A stretch of 64,000 nt of DNA from Asterias rubens. Taxonomy: Eukaryota > Echinodermata > Asteroidea > Forcipulatida > Asteriidae. Under the pieces are notes generated by a model. It saw nothing but the letters and a program-made list of their open reading frames with translations. It made no database searches and had not been told where the DNA came from. Positions 1 to 12,800 of the stretch are shown here, in pieces. The position numbers and the translations under genes are program-made. The stretch is taken from NCBI RefSeq assembly GCF_902459465.1, contig NC_047072.1, positions 14,989,267-15,053,266 on the forward strand. Direction: 5' to 3'. The first letter of the stretch is position 1; each line of letters begins with the position of its first letter.

Positions 1-184
1 GCTTTAATCTTTCGTCGGTATTTCTTTACCTGTTGTTTTCTTTTTTCCTATCCAGCACAAAGGGACTATAAAGTGATATGTGCTATACAAATGTGGTTTC
101 TTATTATTATCAATAATGAAATGAAATGAAAAATCAAATGCGAAGTAAGGATACTAATACAAATATTTGTGTATTGTTTGGTAG

Positions 185-1084
185 GAAAATGGCTTGGTTG
201 CCAGTCCATGGACAACCAGATCCTCATCTATGGTGCTCATAATCGCTTCCGGCTCAATAAGAAGAAACTATTCAAGGGACATATGGTAGCTGGATATGCT
301 TGCCAGATGGACTTTTCACCTGATATGAGGTATGTAGTTATTTCAGTGTGTCATTGTAGGGTGGCAGTAGTCACCAGTATTTGTAAAAGGGGAACAGTGG
401 GAAAATAAAGAATGGCGTGTTGGAGTAAAGCGGTCAAGAGCACCGGATTTAAGCTCTGGTGATTCTGATCAGCAGAGTGTGGGTTTGTGTCCCCAGTCTT
501 AGCCATTATTGCTTCGTCCTTCAGACTAAAGCCATAGACCCTGTGTGTTGTGTAATGCACATAAAAGAACCCAGTTACACTAAATCTCTAAGAGAAGGGG
601 TTTGCCCCAGTGGTTCTGAATGTGCAGCAGCAGCACATTAAATCCTTACAAGGTGCTTCATATGTTGGTCTTGTGATTTAACAAAAATTGTTTGTCTGTG
701 CTTCTTTAGTACCTTTTTGTCTACACAGTCGCTATGATATAAAACTACATATAGGTTTAACATCTTTGACGTTTGAGATAACACATCAACAAGTGAAAAA
801 TTGTATTTTGTATTTTTTAGCTTCATTTGAGTTTCCATAGAGATTTGTCCATTGCCAATCATCTCTATACATGTCTAATATTTTATTGTTACATTTGTTC
901 TTCTAGTTATGTCGTGTCGGGAGATGCAGATGGGAAACTGAATATCTGGGATTGGAAATCAACCAAACTGTACAGCCGCATCAAGGCCCATGACTCTGTA
1001 TGCATAGGATGTATCTGGCATCCGCATGAAACCTCAAAAGTCATCACTTGTGGATGGGACGGACAAATCAAATTGTGGGACTGA
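185..1084 (+). CDS. CDC40: CDC40/PRP17 pre-mRNA splicing factor, C-terminal two exons (5' partial)
   Basis: This is the 3' end of the gene for the WD40-repeat spliceosome protein PRP17, needed for the second catalytic step of pre-mRNA splicing in the nucleus. Two exons are visible: 185-329 (acceptor AG 183-184, donor gtatgt at 330) and 907-1084 (acceptor AG 905-906, stop TGA 1082-1084). The split Ser codon AG|T joins them in frame. The first exon reads [18 protein letters not shown], then [20 protein letters not shown]. The second contains [20 protein letters not shown] and ends [19 protein letters not shown]. These are the last WD repeats of CDC40, nearly identical to the human C-terminus as I know it. 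The N-terminal part lies upstream of the window. The intron holds a SINE. The identification is secure. Confidence 0.95.
412..660 (+). mobile_element. tRNA-derived SINE in the CDC40 intron
   Basis: The head resembles a tRNA-Leu/Ser-like promoter: an A-box-like stretch near 423-445 and a B-box-like gtgggtttgtgtcccc at 478-493. The body carries attattgcttcgtccttcag and gtgttgtgtaatgcacataa, then agaaggggtttgcccc. I recall this body from SINEs that are common in echinoderms and other deuterostomes. The B box is decayed (gtttgtgtc rather than gttcgaatc), so it is probably not an active tRNA or SINE promoter. It lies in the sense orientation of CDC40 between its last two exons. The ends are approximate. 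Confidence 0.65.
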
Positions 1085-3295
1085 TTTATTGGGACTAGAA
1101 ATTCATATCGGTACTTGTACAAAAACTTTTTATTGAAGATACATTTGTACATAAAGAAGGAAAATCTGTAATGATAAATATCTTTGTCATCACAAGAACA
1201 TGTAAAAATCAGAATGTGATTGGACCAAGGTTGTTGGTGTCTTCTCTCCTTGCTCCAACCCCTTTGTTGGACTCTAAGCCTCAGACGCTTACACTCGTCT
1301 ATTTTGCCCTTGTGTGGACAAATGAAGGCTTCAAAGTTGCCTTAATCTTCCCAAACAGTTGCTAAGAATGACCTCCGGTCCTTGTTAGAAGTTGTAAATA
1401 ACTTCAATGGCTTGTTGCATACATTTAAAAGTAAATTGTGCTGTACAGATTTTCTTAGGGCAATTTATTGCTTAGTAAGTTTATTTGGCATTAAAGTGCC
1501 CATACATGTACTTAAAGGGATTGGGTCCTTTTTGCACGACACAAAACACAAATTCTGCAGATTTACATTAAACTTACACCATTACACGGTTCAAAGATAA
1601 TCATGGTAGAAAGCTTCCCTTAAAATAATACTTGCAGAGGTTCTGCAGTTTTTTAGAAATGAGTAGAACAATTTCCTTAAAGTTATTTTAGCCCGTACAA
1701 CGGATTTATGCGACTCTCCTGAACCCATTGCTATGTGATTTTCACTTTTTGATGAAGCTAAAACTTTTACAGGTAAAAAAAATTACATACATTTTCATTC
1801 AGTGAGTAAGGATTTATGTCGTGGCCAAAAACTTGGATCTACAAATGTTTATGATAGACTTTATAAAAAACAACAACTTAATTTCAAATAATAACAATAC
1901 TTTTACGAACTCCTACTTCAAGCCATTTCCTGTTATCGGTTTAATGATTATTAGTGGTGTTGAAGCAAGATAAAATTAAATTCATGAAAAACTGAGTGGG
2001 GCAAACACATCATTTGTTTTCCACTTTTAGAACTGGCATACAATCAAATTGTGATTTAGGTTATTGTGTTTTCAGAAAAACATCATCAAGACAAAGATTT
2101 CCTAAAACTGCCTCCTTGTGTACAAAGAAGTCAATATGGTAAGATTTTAAACCAATGTGACTAAATAGTCTGCACTCCAGATATGTACAGTGTTTATTTT
2201 TTACTTTTCATTGATTAAAACATGTCGAGTTTGCATTCTGATCATTTACGCCTTCATTATTCATTTTGTCCTTGAAATATTGTTTAGTTACTGTACGAAA
2301 TCTTTTCAACACACTCTCATTTGAAATTTCTGAATAATTACAAAACAATTACACACTTGTAGAACAAATTTTTTGAAAAGATGGGTCATTGTACACTTTA
2401 CTTTGACGGGTACCTCATCTGACAGTGGGCAAGCTCCATATGACCTGAAAGTATTTTCACATTTGCTTTCATACGAAGCCTACTGGACACGTATGCATTC
2501 ATTGAGTATGCATACTAAGCAAGCTGATTTGTAATTGATGTATGAAGAAGATTATTCAGCAGTAAGGCAAAAGGTCAAATTGATATAAATAATGCTTTTG
2601 TACAACAATTATGCTGCAACTCGCAAATTTATGCACTCGTCAAGTCTTGCACAGGTTGAAAGTCTTGGGTAAAAGTTGACTGAATTTGAGCACGCTCTAA
2701 CACTGTTTTTGACCACCTTCATTAAAAACTAAACTGTGTACCAATTCTAGGGCCTACGCACAGCAAGGCTTGTACTTGTTGTGTACGAGGGGCACGGGGT
2801 GGGGGAATAATGCAGAATAAATTAATTGGAAAATATTTGTCAAGATACACAAGATATTTGTTTTTACTTCTTCATGTCAGAACGATCTACGGAGTAGTTA
2901 AATGAAATAAATGACTGAAATAAATTTTAAGAAAAATGCAAATAGAAACTATAGACTATAGTTTCATTTTGCCAGAATTGCCTTTTAAAATAAATGGGGC
3001 GTACCCCCTTCTTCCCCCCTAAAAAAATGTTACCCTTGTTTCGTCACTGCTTTGTTGCTCTAAACTTAATTGAACTCAGGCGCAATTACGCATTGCATCT
3101 TTCAACATGTTCAATGCATGTGAGGTTCCACTCTTAAGGAATGTTACAACATGTCAAACATTTTTAAGTTTACAAGCTTTACAAAAATTAATTATAGGCT
3201 TAGTTAGAAATGGTAGACCTTGTTTTTTGGTGTTTTTGTTTTCTTTCTCAGCAGCATTTTGGGCATGTTGGCATTGAAATTGGCTAATATTGCCT

Positions 3296-3351
3296 AGTTG
3301 CGATACAACGCAACCATCGGGAGGAGGGTTAGGCCCTACGTTATTGCAACT
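3296..3351. repeat. Short palindromic dispersed repeat, copy 1
   Basis: agttgcgatacaacgcaacc, then a short spacer with gaggagggtt, then ctacgttattgcaact, forming an imperfect stem-loop. The same arms occur at 40515-40586 and 42763-42802. This is the most diverged of the three copies. Confidence 0.5.
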
Positions 3352-4014
3352 AATTGTTGCCCTGCCATACCCATGCCTGCAGAAAAATGCAACAATGCCA
3401 TCACCATGGATGTTTAAAATATCATTGAAAAACACAATTGTTAAAGATAATTTTTGAATGAACGAATTTACACTGTCTAGTTATAAAACATGACAACCGA
3501 TAAGACTCAATTTTAAACTTACATCGTTCATACACTTTTGTATCCAATTCTGTCAAAATATGTCAATAATGCGTATCGTCTGCTCGCGTGCTGGCACAAT
3601 ATTGTCACGACGGTGCCGAGCCTCCTGGAGTCCTGCTTAGGCGTTTGCTCATGGCAATACCTTCTCTTCTGTTTTCGTGAGTTGTGGTAACAATAATACA
3701 TTGAACATTTTAAAACGTTGCAGAATCTTCGTATTCAACTATTGTGCTTAAATCGAAGTGTTTTGTTGGCTCGTCCGGCTAGCTCTCGCAACTTGTTCAA
3801 ATTGCATTGTCGTCTGCTAATTTCCAAAGTTCTAACACCCACGTGACCCTCCTTAACAGTCACGATAAGTAGCGCCCTCTATATTTACAACCTTGTTCAG
3901 GTAAGAACACATAGGGGAACGATGTAGTGCATCCCAAAACATCGAGGTTAAAACGTGTCATTTTGACGGTGACAGTATATAGCGCCCTCTGTTGTTTTAA
4001 TTGTTGGTAGATTA

Positions 4015-4166
4015 TAGACCTTATCGCAAATACCAATGCGCAAGCGCAGACTGTTGACTGAGATGCATTGTGGGATAGATATGGATCAAATTTGGATACC
4101 AGCAAGACCACAATGCACCTTATTCCAAGCTTTACGCGCGCGCCCCGGTATTTGCGAAAAGGTCTA
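4015..4166. mobile_element. Small terminal-inverted-repeat element (MITE-like)
   Basis: The left end gaccttatcgcaaatacc (from 4017) is matched by the inverted right end ggtatttgcgaaaaggtc (ending 4164). TA lies outside both ends, so the element has about 18-bp inverted termini and a possible TA target duplication. It is about 150 bp with no coding capacity, which suggests a non-autonomous DNA transposon. Confidence 0.6.
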
Positions 4167-6389
4167 TGGTCAAATAAAAGGGCGCCCTCGGTTATTTTTT
4201 ACATAATGTTGCCACTTTATTATTGTGGTGAAATAATAGGCTAACTGGCAAGTTTTAATTGTTATTTGTGTACAGATTTTGGGGGATTGTTTTTTATATT
4301 TTGTAGGTAAGAAGTGGGACATGTGTGATAGATTTTGCTTATGATTATGACCTCCAGCCTTCCTATCTTGTGTGATGTTCTAGTCGCTTCTGTGAGTGAT
4401 CCTAGCCATCTGGTAGATAATAGACCAAACATCCATTACACAGTCTCACAAATTATTGGCTGGGGTCTATCACCACATTTGTACTGTGAGGGAAATATTA
4501 CGAAGTTTTCGGAGTCTTTAAAAAGTCTTTTTCCTTGTTGTTATGGGAAAACATTTACTACTAAAAATTTAGGGTTGGGTTTTTTCTCTGGTTATCAAAC
4601 AAAATGTTAAGCTTTTTCTTCATTTGCCTTTTGTCTGCGGGGTTGGTGGCATTTTATTCGAAAGCATAGAAGCTGCTAGTGTATAAATTGAGTTTGAGTA
4701 GGCCTATTATTAATTTATCAAGTGGTACCTCCCCTTAGCCTAATTCGGTATTAATCACAGCTAAATCAATGCGAATGTTGTGTACCTATGCTGTACATTA
4801 GCACACAGCCAAAAAGCTAATTACACATGACGTCGTCTCGAGAACAAATTAATGCAACATTAGCAAAATCGACCGCGCCATTATTGATTTGGTAAATTTT
4901 TAATTAGTCGATTTTTTGATAATAAGAAAAAAAGTGTCCGTCATAATATAGTGTAACAATTCAGACCCTGTATAAAACATACGGACGGTGATGAAACATA
5001 AAGTCAGTTGTCGTTGTCCTCAAAAATCATTTTTATTAAAAAACTGAAAGTCCTGTTTTTTTGATGACTCGTTGATTCTACAAAATAAAAATGCATATAC
5101 ATGTAATACTTGGTCATTAGTTCAGTTCAAGCTCAGTGCATCACTAACAACGCGACATTACGGATGTTTGATTATTAAAACCTTTGTTGTTACCTTTTAT
5201 TTTTTAATATAATAATATAAAGTATAAAAATAAATAAATAAAAACCCGTTGCAGATTTTAATTTTGGTTTTGCCCACAGGTTGAAGATGTAACAAATAAT
5301 AATTGTGCCCATATTTTTATATGTAAGCAAGCGATTGGGGCAAACAAAAACAGAAATGACATAACACCGGTAGCAATCGCTTAAAAATTGATTTGTGCTT
5401 TAAAGTTCATTTTATTATGAGTTTTGCTACTCGAATAATACAACCACACTGACGTGACAGGCAAAATAATAAACCAACTTCTAGTCCACAATTCATGCCA
5501 AGTTAGCTACAAATCAGTGAACAGCCGCAAACCCCTTTTAAAACCAAAATACTTAAAAGGTGGTTCAATGAAGTGGACGTTGCATGGTTGGCGTATGGTT
5601 ATAATAATATAATGTTAGATTATTCTAGAATGAATTTGTGCAGGTGTACTCCCAAACACCAATTACTCAATTTGTTATTGTTTCGATCAATACAGTTTAT
5701 GCCGAGATTAAAATGACGTCACGGGCTCAGCAAAATGGTTAAAACAAATAGATAGACCATATAGCTAACTGATCGATTATAACGCATAGCTTTTAAACTA
5801 AAAAATTTGTTAACGCTTCAAAAAGCGTTTACATTTTTCTAGTTTTCGTCAGTCACCTTTTTTTTTTAACTAACGAAATAATGAGCTGAAAATCACAGTG
5901 GGTTTTACCAATCACAGCTTCTGAAATGACAGAGCAAAATATTCCTCAAGACTTATGATAATTCTGGAACACAACATACCACCGATGACCAACTTAATTC
6001 TTACCCTTCGAATCACATTAAATAAACCACCAAAAGGACGCTGCATTTAGTAAGGTAACCATCATTTTATGCAGGCAAAAGGGGATTCTCTTTCCGTAAA
6101 AGCAACCATCCCATCAGACAAACAATCAAACAATCATACCCGGAACATCAACAAACAAACAAACACAACCAATAAACAACATTAAATATTGTACCCCAAT
6201 GCTAGAAACATTTCGACATGTTGTAGCAAGCGATGCTCATGAAACCTCATAAGAAGATGTTGTATAGAATCTAAGATTCTTTGAAAAGCTTGTTCTGTTT
6301 CAGTTTATCTTATGCGCTTCCAAAGAACCAACCATATAAGCACATACTATACAGTTTATTAGCAAATCCAAAACCTGAAACACAAATTA

Positions 6390-6888
6390 TAATTTGATTG
6401 GCTGTTCCTTTAAGGTCTTATACATGGAGTATCGATGCAAAGCATCTGCATGGATGATGTAATTCAGCAAGGATGCCGGTCTATTCATGATTCGTGTATC
6501 ATCACAGCATCATCGTCGTCATCGACATCAAAAAGTCCGGCATTAAGTATTGCTAGGCGCGTGCGATCGGCCAATCAGCGCCGTGCTCTACGCACTATTA
6601 GCTGGCCAACATCTGGGGGATTCACAGGCTCTTATTTCAAAATCTCCGGAAAGTTTGTCATTTGTGGAGCAAATTTCTGAGCGTACCGATGACATCTCAC
6701 TAGAGAGCGACAAAGTGTTACAAGGAGAAGTTCACAACATTTAGTGAATTTGGTTTTGAATTGTTGAACATCTCTGGTTTCAAATTAAGAATAACTTGCT
6801 TGGGAAAAAGGATTTTGAAGGACTTCCGACGTCGAATTGAGTTCTTTTCTGATAAATAGAGGAACTGTTCATCAGTGAATCATTTTGC
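6390..6888 (+). promoter_or_regulatory. Putative distal promoter and 5' leader of the NR2E1-type gene
   Basis: This GC-richer stretch precedes the ATG at 6889. It contains an inverted CCAAT (ATTGG, near 6397-6401) and a CCAAT box at 6571-6575 in a CpG-bearing segment (gcgcgtgcgatcggccaatc). There is no clear TATA box. An in-frame TAA at 6853-6855 closes the frame before the start codon, consistent with 5' leader. The transcription start is not determined. Confidence 0.4.
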
Positions 6889-9800
6889 ATGGCCATGACT
6901 GATCTAGTGTCATCTTCGGCATGTGGTGGTGTGATGAGCTCACTGCACACTGTACCTAAATCAGGTAAGTCAACATTCGGCTATTGTAGAACAAGCATCC
7001 AAGCATCACACTCATTCAAACTCAAAAGCAACTAAAAGGCTCTTTTGTTTCATTGGACGAAAACAAACAAGGGTAGTGTAGTCTAACAAATAACGTGCTG
7101 ATACTGACCACCATGCTCCGACAGTTTCCATCCTGCATCAGCAAAATGGCATTGTCAGTGAGGTTGCCTCCTAACGGTAGTTTTATTCGTTGGCTTCGTA
7201 ATCGGGTCAAGATTCGAAAATCGGGTATTTTGGTCAATCTCCTTTTCAGTCAATCTTCTCGGCTTCTACTGAGATTGTGAGGAAGATAATCTATCCATTT
7301 TTGAAAGGCTTAATTTGGTTCTCAAAAGAACCAAACTTTACACTCATTTTAAAATAATGACATTCTCAAAAAACCAACCTTTATATTCATTTTGAAATTA
7401 TGACATTCTCATAGAACCATTCTCAAAGAACCAACCTTTAAATTCATTTTGAAATAATGACATACTCAAAGAACCAACCTTTAAATTCATTTTGAAATAA
7501 TGACATACTCAAAGAACCAACCTTTAAATTCATTTTGAAATAATGACATACTCAAAGAACCAACCTTTAAATTCATTTTGAAATAATGACATTCTCAAAG
7601 AACCAACCTTTAAATTCATTTTGAAATAATGACATTCTCAAAGAACCAACCTTTAAATTCTTTTTGAAATAATGACATTCTAAACGAACCAACCTTACAA
7701 TATAAGTAGTAATGGCAATAAACTACACGTTGACTGAACGAACCAACTGTTAAGTGTTCAAACAGATGAAGAATTGAAAACAGAAAATGAGAAGAAATCT
7801 AGCCTTCCAGTTGCCATGCCTCTATAATTTACAATACTTATGTTTCATGCCCAACTTACAATTGCTCCCAAACATCTGAGCTGTGTGGCCGGTGGTAGTG
7901 GGGATCTCTTGGCAAATTAATACATCGTAATGACTTTTGCCACAGATACAATTGTATTTGTTATACACATCTTTTGTAGGCTACTTGCCTTTGTCTGCAT
8001 TAAGACTGATATCAATAATTCCCAAATTACAAGCACTCCATCGTCCGTAGAAAATTACATAAGAAATGTTTTCCACCTCATGACGATTTACGAGTTGGAC
8101 CGCGTCATGAGAGGTTTAACATCCACACAACGAGAGCAAAAAACAAGGCGAGCGAGTTGACGTGGTTTTATGGGCCTGGAATTACAGCCAGGTGCACGGC
8201 CTCCCATCGCCAGAGCGACACGGTAACATCCCGGTCTCCCTAGATGTGGCGAATTACGCTCAACATAATGATGTGTGTTTTTCATTTAAGAACTGAAGAA
8301 ATAACAATCGGCTTTTGGTTTATTAGCTGCAATCGAGACAGCTTTGAAAGTCTAATTAGACTAAATCAAGAAATTTTGCGAGATTTAAAGAGAGGGAATT
8401 CGAGTTTCAATGACTTCACGTAACTTATTGAAGTACTTTGACTAATCCAATGTTGCTTTTGTTACAAAACTTAACACTCGAACTGTCTTTACGCATTGAA
8501 TATTATGTAAAACAATGAGGCAGATCGTCTGCATTACACGTTTTCAATAAAAATCAGAAGCATGTCATTGAAGAACTACAGTCTGTCTGGCATAACTCAT
8601 GTGAGATTTTACTTAAAGACACTGGACACTATTGGTAATTGTCAAAGATCAGTCTTCTCACTTGGTGTATCTCAACATATGCATAAAATAAAAAACCTGT
8701 GAAAATTTGAGCTCGATTGGTCGTCGGAATTGCGAGATAACTATATGAAAGAAAGAACACCCTTAACTCTAAATCTGAGGTCTCGAAATCAAATTCGTGG
8801 AAAATTACTTCTTTCTCGAAAACTAAGTCACTTCAGAGGGAGCCGTTTCTCACAATGTTTTATACTATCAACCTCTCTCCATTACTCGTTACCAAGTGAG
8901 CTATTATGCTGATAATTATTTTGAGTAATTACCAATAGTGTCCACTGCCTTTGTCCACTGCCTTTGTAATTGTCAGACAAGTCTTCGCACTTGGTGTATC
9001 TCAACAAATGCATAAAATAACAAACCTGTGAAAATTTGAACACAACTGCAGTCGTCGAAGTTGCGAGAGAATAATGGAAGAAAAAACGCCCTAGTTGCAC
9101 AAGTTGTGTGCTTTCAGATGCTTGATTTAGAGACCTCAAATTCTAATTCTGAGGTCTCGAATCAAATTCAAATATTTTAGTGAGAAATTGCTTCTTTCTA
9201 AAATACTACGCTACTTCAGAGGGAGCTGTTTCCCACTAACGTTTTATAAGATCAACAGCTCTCCAATACTCGTTACCAAGTAAGGTTTTATGCTAATAAT
9301 TATTTTGAGTAATACCAATAGTGTCCAGTGCCTTTCAAACCAAAATATGTACTTTAAAACAATATTATTAATTGGAAACTTTTGCCTATCACTATAGAAC
9401 TGACTCTCTGTTGATGTAGTTTCTGATGAGGTTGGATCATGACAACTCTGTCCATTTGATTGTAATTTTATTATTGCATGTCCCATTGAAGAATAGTTTC
9501 AATCTTCAGAGGGTTTTTGTCAGACAAACTGTCAAAATAAAAACTCAGTTGAACACTATAACTAGTGTCCAACAATATCTAGTCATTATTCACGAAGGAA
9601 GGCAGTGCATCAATTAACCCTGAATTAAAGGCGAGTGTATGCTGAAGTAGTTTTGCCTAATCGTCAACCAATTAAATAACTTTCTAAGCGCAAATATCAC
9701 GAGTCCATAATTACTCAGTTCAGTCTACAGTCAAAAATATTGACCTGTAATGTATGTTGCGTAAAGTATCCAGAAATGTCAAAGGAGCTGAAGAAAACGC

Positions 9801-12800
9801 AGATTTAGAGAGAAATTAGTGTATTTAATTAGAGCAATGCTTAGAATTTGTTTATAAATCTTAGTAACCTTGTCGCTTTAAATAAAAATTGCTTACGAAC
9901 TTGTCGACTGGCCATCTGCGCATGTTCAGAAAACAGAAGGCCACGTTTGGGACCAAACTATCAATTAATCACTCAAAAAAGTATGAATAAAAGTGGGCGT
10001 GGTTTAGCCCAAGAAGCAACCAATAGCTAGGGGAGGAAATGGGTGACTAGACGGGTATTGGCTCCAGTGGTAACCGTGGGAAAGTTTAGTAGCAGAATGC
10101 CAATGCACACCCTCTTAACACCTAGCGGGACTAAGACCTTCAAATCAGCGTCACGTTTTGTGTTCGTCTGCTCCAGGCATTTATTGTCATGGCTATCATT
10201 CAATGTCAATCCAGTTTACAAATCAATTATACAATTTCCAAACGAAACTTTCACACACACAAAGGCAGATAGGACTATCGTATTTCCCTGACGTCGCATT
10301 AGCGCCCGCTTTGATAACAAAGTCGATTGATTAAAACTCTTATAAGGATGTTTCTTGTAGATCTATTTTCTTATGGGTTGTCATTAAAATATGAGATCAA
10401 AAAAGAAGACCATGTATTCTGTGACGTCACTTATTCTTTTTTTTTACACAGGAGACAAGAAGCATGCACACATGTGTACATAGCTAGCTCACAATAAGGA
10501 AAATACATGTCAAAACAAGTTTGTATTTAGACACCTTATCAACTTTGGGTCCGAAGAAATAAGGGAAGGCCTTTAAACTTACCAAGCTGGTAGTTGTACA
10601 ACAGTTTTTGTGTGTATGGTATGCTGGTATTGCGTACAAATATAACATGTCCATGTTATGACCAGCGTATAGTAACTTGCCTGCCAACAAAAATGCCCGG
10701 AAATGTACGAAGTCACTCTTTCTATTCAAAAAGTGTTAACGATCTTTGTAAAAAAATCAAATGACAATTGATGAATAAAAAAATATATAAAAAATACGGT
10801 TTCAAAAACGAAAATTTCAGCCAACAGTCATAGTAATGATCAAACCGATGAAGGCCCATAGTACATTTACATCGGTGAAGGCCCATAGTACATTTACATC
10901 GGTGAAGGCCCATAGTACATTTACATCGGTGAAGGCCCATAGTACATTTACATCGGTGAAGGCCCATAGTACATTTACATCGGTGAAGGGCCCAGGTTCC
11001 TGTCCTGATCAGTTTCACCCAGAGACGCATCGAACAAATCGCATACACACAAATATCGATTACCAGGAAACACACAGGAAACAGTCGTCGATATAACCAC
11101 ACACATAAAACAGCGTTGGGAAAAGTTCTGACTATAAGATCACGTGACAAAAGACAAAAGCGTAAAGATGGAGTGACTATGATAAAACAGATGATGGTCT
11201 TTGTGTGATTATGACACCTGCCTCAAACGGAATTCCCAAAGTCGATTGATTGCCATCGTGGGAAAACTTCAGCTACTAATTATTATTGTTTAAATGAACG
11301 AATAATCGATAATTAAATACCAAACATGATACAACCCTATCAAAAGCTATAATCAACTTCACAGGTGATTTCAAAACAGAAGTGATTATGAAACTTATAT
11401 GAAGAAAGCAAGACATACGTCTCATTTGGATCAAGACGAAAAGTTAAATACACAATCAACGGCAGCACCAAGAACTTCTTCCAAAAACAAAGATTACAGT
11501 TCCAAACCACGAAAATACAACAACTGACACTTTTACAGTTTCTACAGTGAAACATTTTGTGTATGACCTAACGCATAAAGACAGTGGCAATTCTAGCAAC
11601 TTTCGGTTCCCATCAAATACCGTCTTCAGAAATGAAACTTTACCTCGGGATGGAGATCTTAAATTCAAGACTAAAAATCATAAGTGAGACAGAAATTCTT
11701 TTTGTTCACAAACCAATACCTCCCCACCATGCGCCTCTTCAATTTTTAAACTCATCCACCTTTTCATGCACAATAGATTTCAACGGACCGGGCAAGAAAA
11801 CCAGCTCAATATAAACAGTTCTCAAGGCTTTTAAATCTTGTTCCTGAATACATGGCATGAGTTTACTACTCCAGAGACAGCTGTTCAGAAAGTGAAAGGG
11901 GCAGGAAAGCGTAGTGAAGATGAGCGACTGCACGTCCCACTTGAAGCGAATATCGCCGCGGTGTGGTCACCGTTGCTCTCGGCACGTGCCCGATGCACAA
12001 ACTCCTATCTAAGTGTTTTTACCAACTTTCTATTATCATTACTTGACCTTCTCGTCACGTTTTGTCAACTTAAAAGTGATTGGTTGCAGCACAAGTAGCG
12101 AGAACATCCACTGAACGGAAATATATCGTCGTATATTTCCTAGGCAATACATGATACAGTAATCTATTACAACAAACAAATAATATAAAAAAAAAACTTT
12201 AAAAACCCCCAATTCCCTCGAAAGTTTTGTTCAAAGTTGAAGAGTTATTTTTTAACGAGGCTTAAGTATTTAAGAGATCATGACTGTAAAGGTGTGACTC
12301 TCTCTACTAAACAGACCAATAGGAATCATTGTATAAAAATTGTAGCAAGTTGAAACTGAAGATGACACTTGCATTGAACCAAAAATAACCGGATGAATCA
12401 AACTACCAGCACAGACTGCTGACCAATGAAAGACTCGTTTACACAATCAGAAAAAGGGACAACATTACTGTTCTCAAACCAACGCAATGCACACAATAAG
12501 ACATACCAGTTGCGTCCGGCCAATAGAAAACGTCGTTACAGAGACATACAGGAAGGAACTCGAAACAAGATCCCAACTCCTCAAATCGACCAATGAGATC
12601 ATTTAACAGGAAGATTTATTTGTGTTAAACTCACGTCTAACATTTAACTGTTTAACAATAATAAATCGTTGTTTTTTGTAAGCAGCAAACACCTGTTATA
12701 TTCCGTGTTTACTCATGATCCAGATTACAAGGTTTTGGGGGTTTTGATTTCTGGTGAGACAACAAGAGCTGACCTTCAGAGCTGTAGGCCTCGTGGGGCC

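Larger units (their letters stand above)
1085..6389. other. Intergenic region between CDC40 and the NR2E1-type receptor
   Basis: About 5.3 kb with no supported coding exon: open frames are short, AT-rich and lack splice-compatible homology. It begins with the CDC40 3' UTR. It contains a short palindromic repeat (3296-3351) and a fold-back MITE (4015-4166), listed separately. The rest is AT-rich unique sequence in which I see nothing specific. Confidence 0.6.

Noticed and set aside
425-495. tRNA-Leu/Ser-like gene
   Set aside because: The B box is decayed, the acceptor stem does not pair, and a SINE body follows directly; better explained as the head of a SINE.
6435-6744. Overlapping short frames upstream of the first receptor exon as a separate small protein
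   Set aside because: The region is CCAAT/CpG rich and ends shortly before the in-frame stop at 6853 and the ATG at 6889; it fits promoter and leader better, and the peptide shows no homology.
10722-11150. Open frame of about 140 codons on the minus strand with repeated nonapeptides
   Set aside because: Produced by the 27-bp tandem repeat; the flanks lack coding character.
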